Positions 5,694 to 7,661 of a stretch of 7,661 bases of DNA are shown piece after piece. The notes under the pieces were generated by a model. It searched no databases. It was not told where the DNA came from and saw nothing but the letters and a program-made list of their open reading frames with translations. The position numbers and the translations under genes were made by a program. Origin of the DNA: Chloroflexota bacterium (GTDB lineage Bacteria > Chloroflexota > Dehalococcoidia > Lucifugimonadales > JACPCL1); assembly GCA_016210395.1 (NCBI GenBank), contig JACQUI010000305.1, positions 1 through 7,661 of the forward strand, written 5' to 3'. Every line of letters starts with the position of its first letter. Within the stretch, counting starts at the first letter, position 1.

Positions 5694-5700
5694 ATGGGTC

Positions 5701-7661
5701 TTACCGCTCCGTCCGTACCCACAGCGAGCGCCCGTCAGTCACCAGCTCAATGTCGCCGCGCTCCGCCGTGGTCAGCAGTCGGCCTTCACCCACTATCGCC
5801 CCAATGCGGCCCGTCGCCTCTGCCGATGGGTGCCCGTACGGGTTGCCCGCGCCCACCGAGACGACCGCCACCAGCGGGCGCACCGCAGCGAGGAACGAGC
5901 TGCCGGAGGACGTAGCGCTGCCGTGGTGTCCCACCTTCAGCGCGCTGCTGCGCACGCCTGCGCCGCCATCCACCATGACCGCCTCCCCCTCCTGGGCCAG
6001 GTCGCCGGGCAGCAGCAGCGAAAAGTCTCCGTACTGCAGGCGCAGCACCGTGGAGTTGTAGTTGACTGCCTCTTCCCCGCTGCCCAGGAGAGTCGCCGGA
6101 GGCCACAGCGTCTTCACCGTCACGCCGTCGCCCATGCGCACCTCCATGCCTGCCCGCGCCTCCAGCAGCGTTGCGCCTTCGGCTCGCGCGGCGGCCCGCC
6201 ACTGGGCGGCAAGCGATCCCTCCTGGCGGAGCGGGTTGTCCAGCACAGTGGCGACGTTGTACCGCTCCAGCGCCTCCACCAGCCCGGCAAGGTGGTCCTC
6301 GTGATAGTGGGAGAGGGCCACAAGCTCCAGCGAGCGGTCCCAGAAGGGCATGCGTTCCCCTAGCTTCTCTCCCAGAAGCGCGGGCGATGGGCCGCCGTCT
6401 ACCAGGACATGGTGGCCCTCCGGCGTCTGGATGAGGATAGCGTCGCCCTGGCCCACGTCCAGGATTGTCACATGCAAGCGGCCGTCGGGCAGCGTCGCCG
6501 CGGCAGTCCACGCGAGGTATCCTGCCAGCGCCAGAGAAAGCACGCCTGCGGTCTGCGACAGCGGGAGACTGCGTACCGTGTCGGGCGCTGCCTGTGTGGC
6601 ATCCCTTTTTGCAAACCATCCTCCCAGACGTTTCACGCCTCCGCTGAAGAGGAGCAACATCAGCGCCAGAGCCACATAAGATGCCCAGGCCAGGAGCCCC
6701 GTGAAGCCGCCCAACTGCACCATGCCGAAGGGGAGCTTCGCCATGCCTTCGACCACCCACAGCATGTAGGAAACGGGGACCCACGCGGCCCAGCCGGTCA
6801 CCTGGCCCAGCACGGGGGCCGCCAGGCTTGCCGCCCCAGTGGCGAAGGAAGCGGCCATGATGGCCGGAAGCGCCGGCAGGGCCAGCAGCGTGGCGGGCAC
6901 GCTGAGCAGGGAGACCCGTCCGAAGGTGAAGACCAGCAGTGGCGCTGTGGCCGCGACCGCCGCGATGCTCACCGCCGTCCCTTCGATGGCCCACGCCCGC
7001 AGCCGGCCGGGCAAGCGGCCCACGCGCAACGGTCCGCTTGCCAGCCGCTCCAGGGCGGCGGCGATGGGCCGCCACAGCAGGATGATGCCCGCCAGCGACG
7101 TGAAGCTGAGCTGGAAAGAGAGGTCGTAGAGGAGCGCCGGACGCTGCGCCGTCATCAGCGCGGCGGCGACGCCTATGGACGGCAGCGCCGCGTACGGCCT
7201 GCCCAGCGCCATCGCGCCCAGGTACACCGATGCCATGAGGGCGGCCCGCACCACCGATGGCGACAGCCCGCTGACAAATGCGTAGGCCCATAGGAGCGCC
7301 AGGGGAAGCGCCAGGTACAGCCTGCTCCGCCTGCCCAGCAAAAAGACGCTGAACGGTAGCGCAGCGCCAAGCGCCATTGCCATGTTCATGCCGGAGATGG
7401 CCAGCAGATGGGTCGTTCCTGTGTCAAGGAACGCCTGCTCCACGTCTTCGGGGATCGCGGCGCGCGCGCCCAGGAGGATTGCCTGCGCCAACGCGGCCTG
7501 GGGCTCCGGTAGCGAGCGTGCCAGCCCGCCCGATAGCGCCCGCCGCACACGGTACGCCAGTGCGTAGTGAGGCCAACCCTTGCCCTCGCCCAACAGCGTC
7601 ACGCCTGGCCTGGACATCAGCGCCTGGACGCCTTGCCGCGCCAGGTGCTCGCGGTAGTCGA
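5701..7661 (-). CDS. comEC: ComEC/Rec2 DNA-uptake channel, N-terminus beyond the window edge
   Basis: ComEC forms the inner-membrane channel that brings single-stranded DNA into the cell during natural transformation. At least 652 residues are visible. The frame has an ATG at 7617, but it is open past it to the edge. The upstream codons read DYREHLARQGVQAL, the usual ComEC lead-in to the end of the N-terminal (DUF4131-type) domain, so the true start lies outside. Numbering from the Met at 7617: the Competence domain carries HLLAISGMNM (70-79), GLSPSVVRAALMA (117-129) and many membrane helices up to about 326, with one more near 357-375. The C-terminal metallo-beta-lactamase-like domain has LDVGQGDAILI (386-396), D408, the metal motif HYHEDH (437-442), NYNSTVLRL (519-527), LLPGD (535-539), VGHHGS (562-567) and GHPSAE (595-600). 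All metal-ligand positions appear kept, so the nuclease-like domain may be active. No comEA or other uptake gene is visible in this window. Confidence 0.95.
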   Translation of the reverse strand, partial: DYREHLARQGVQALMSRPGVTLLGEGKGWPHYALAYRVRRALSGGLARSLPEPQAALAQAILLGARAAIPEDVEQAFLDTGTTHLLAISGMNMAMALGAALPFSVFLLGRRSRLYLALPLALLWAYAFVSGLSPSVVRAALMASVYLGAMALGRPYAALPSIGVAAALMTAQRPALLYDLSFQLSFTSLAGIILLWRPIAAALERLASGPLRVGRLPGRLRAWAIEGTAVSIAAVAATAPLLVFTFGRVSLLSVPATLLALPALPAIMAASFATGAASLAAPVLGQVTGWAAWVPVSYMLWVVEGMAKLPFGMVQLGGFTGLLAWASYVALALMLLLFSGGVKRLGGWFAKRDATQAAPDTVRSLPLSQTAGVLSLALAGYLAWTAAATLPDGRLHVTILDVGQGDAILIQTPEGHHVLVDGGPSPALLGEKLGERMPFWDRSLELVALSHYHEDHLAGLVEALERYNVATVLDNPLRQEGSLAAQWRAAARAEGATLLEARAGMEVRMGDGVTVKTLWPPATLLGSGEEAVNYNSTVLRLQYGDFSLLLPGDLAQEGEAVMVDGGAGVRSSALKVGHHGSATSSGSSFLAAVRPLVAVVSVGAGNPYGHPSAEATGRIGAIVGEGRLLTTAERGDIELVTDGRSLWVRTER

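Larger units (their letters stand above)
5281..5700. other. Gene-free stretch between usp and comEC
   Basis: About 420 bases with no convincing gene. Overlapping minus-strand open frames across it give Ser/Arg-rich peptides without domain character and run through repeat sequence, so I treat them as chance. What it does hold are inverted repeats: CTGAAAAT/ATTTTCAG (5351-5373), GTCCCGA/TCGGGAC (5515-5521 and 5540-5546) and GGGCTGC/GCAGCCC (5585-5602), plus the repeat relic and nested hairpin at 5629-5693. The usp promoter must lie at its left end on the minus strand, but I could not identify matching -35 and -10 boxes. Confidence 0.55.

Noticed and set aside
5293..5722. Two overlapping minus-strand open frames of about 133 residues between usp and comEC
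   Set aside because: Both translate the dispersed repeat and inverted repeats, overlap each other in different frames, lack a convincing ribosome binding site and show no domain.
5786..7291. Minus-strand open frame of 501 residues overlapping comEC in another frame
   Set aside because: It is an out-of-frame Gly/Arg/Ala-rich shadow; the comEC frame carries all the family motifs.
6409..7293. Plus-strand open frame of 294 residues opposite comEC
   Set aside because: It is an antisense shadow with Gln/Arg/His-rich low-complexity composition and no domain.
1..7661. CRISPR array, tRNA, rRNA or phage/defence island
   Set aside because: There is no regularly spaced direct repeat set, no cloverleaf with a CCA-type end or conserved T-arm, and no rRNA-like sequence. 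The only mobile-type signals are the transposase fragment and the palindromic repeats.

Overview
The window is a GC-rich stretch of bacterial chromosome carrying housekeeping genes. The gene order cmk–plsC, a receiver-like/UspA fusion protein, a Uma2-family nuclease relic and dense GC-rich palindromic intergenic repeats all suggest a Chloroflexota-like (Dehalococcoidia or related) or similar environmental lineage. That placement is inference from gene content and remembered repeat style; no marker gene fixes the taxonomy.

Layout, left to right. (1) Positions 1-84, minus strand: the first 28 codons of what looks like an insertion-sequence transposase, cut by the window edge. Its Shine-Dalgarno sequence and start codon lie inside a perfect hairpin, and an 18-codon leader frame overlaps its start. 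The end of the element probably lies near 130-157, just upstream of cmk. (2) Positions 219-1621, plus strand: cmk (cytidylate kinase) and plsC (acyl-glycerol-phosphate acyltransferase), overlapping by one base as a translationally coupled pair. (3) Positions 1720-2231, plus strand: a decayed Uma2/DUF820 nuclease gene. It has an internal in-frame loss and a frameshift, and its normal C-terminal tail is still readable in another frame. (4) Positions 2329-4173, plus strand: complete glmS (glucosamine-6-phosphate synthase) with a strong ribosome binding site and a repeat-rich leader. (5) Positions 4203-4329: three separate hairpin or palindrome elements between the convergent glmS and usp genes. 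(6) Positions 4372-5271, minus strand: a receiver-like plus UspA two-domain stress protein. (7) Positions 5281-5700: a 420-base stretch with no convincing gene, holding inverted repeats and a split relic of a dispersed intergenic repeat. (8) Positions 5701-7661, minus strand: comEC (DNA-uptake channel). The reading frame stays open through the right edge, so the N-terminus lies outside the window.

The intact genes are core metabolism (CTP/dCTP precursor supply, phospholipid synthesis, amino-sugar synthesis for the cell envelope), stress response and natural transformation. I do not see a coherent new multi-gene system. The most unusual items are the transposase start-site hairpin with its overlapping leader frame, the receiver-like–Usp fusion, and the stepwise decay of the Uma2 gene.
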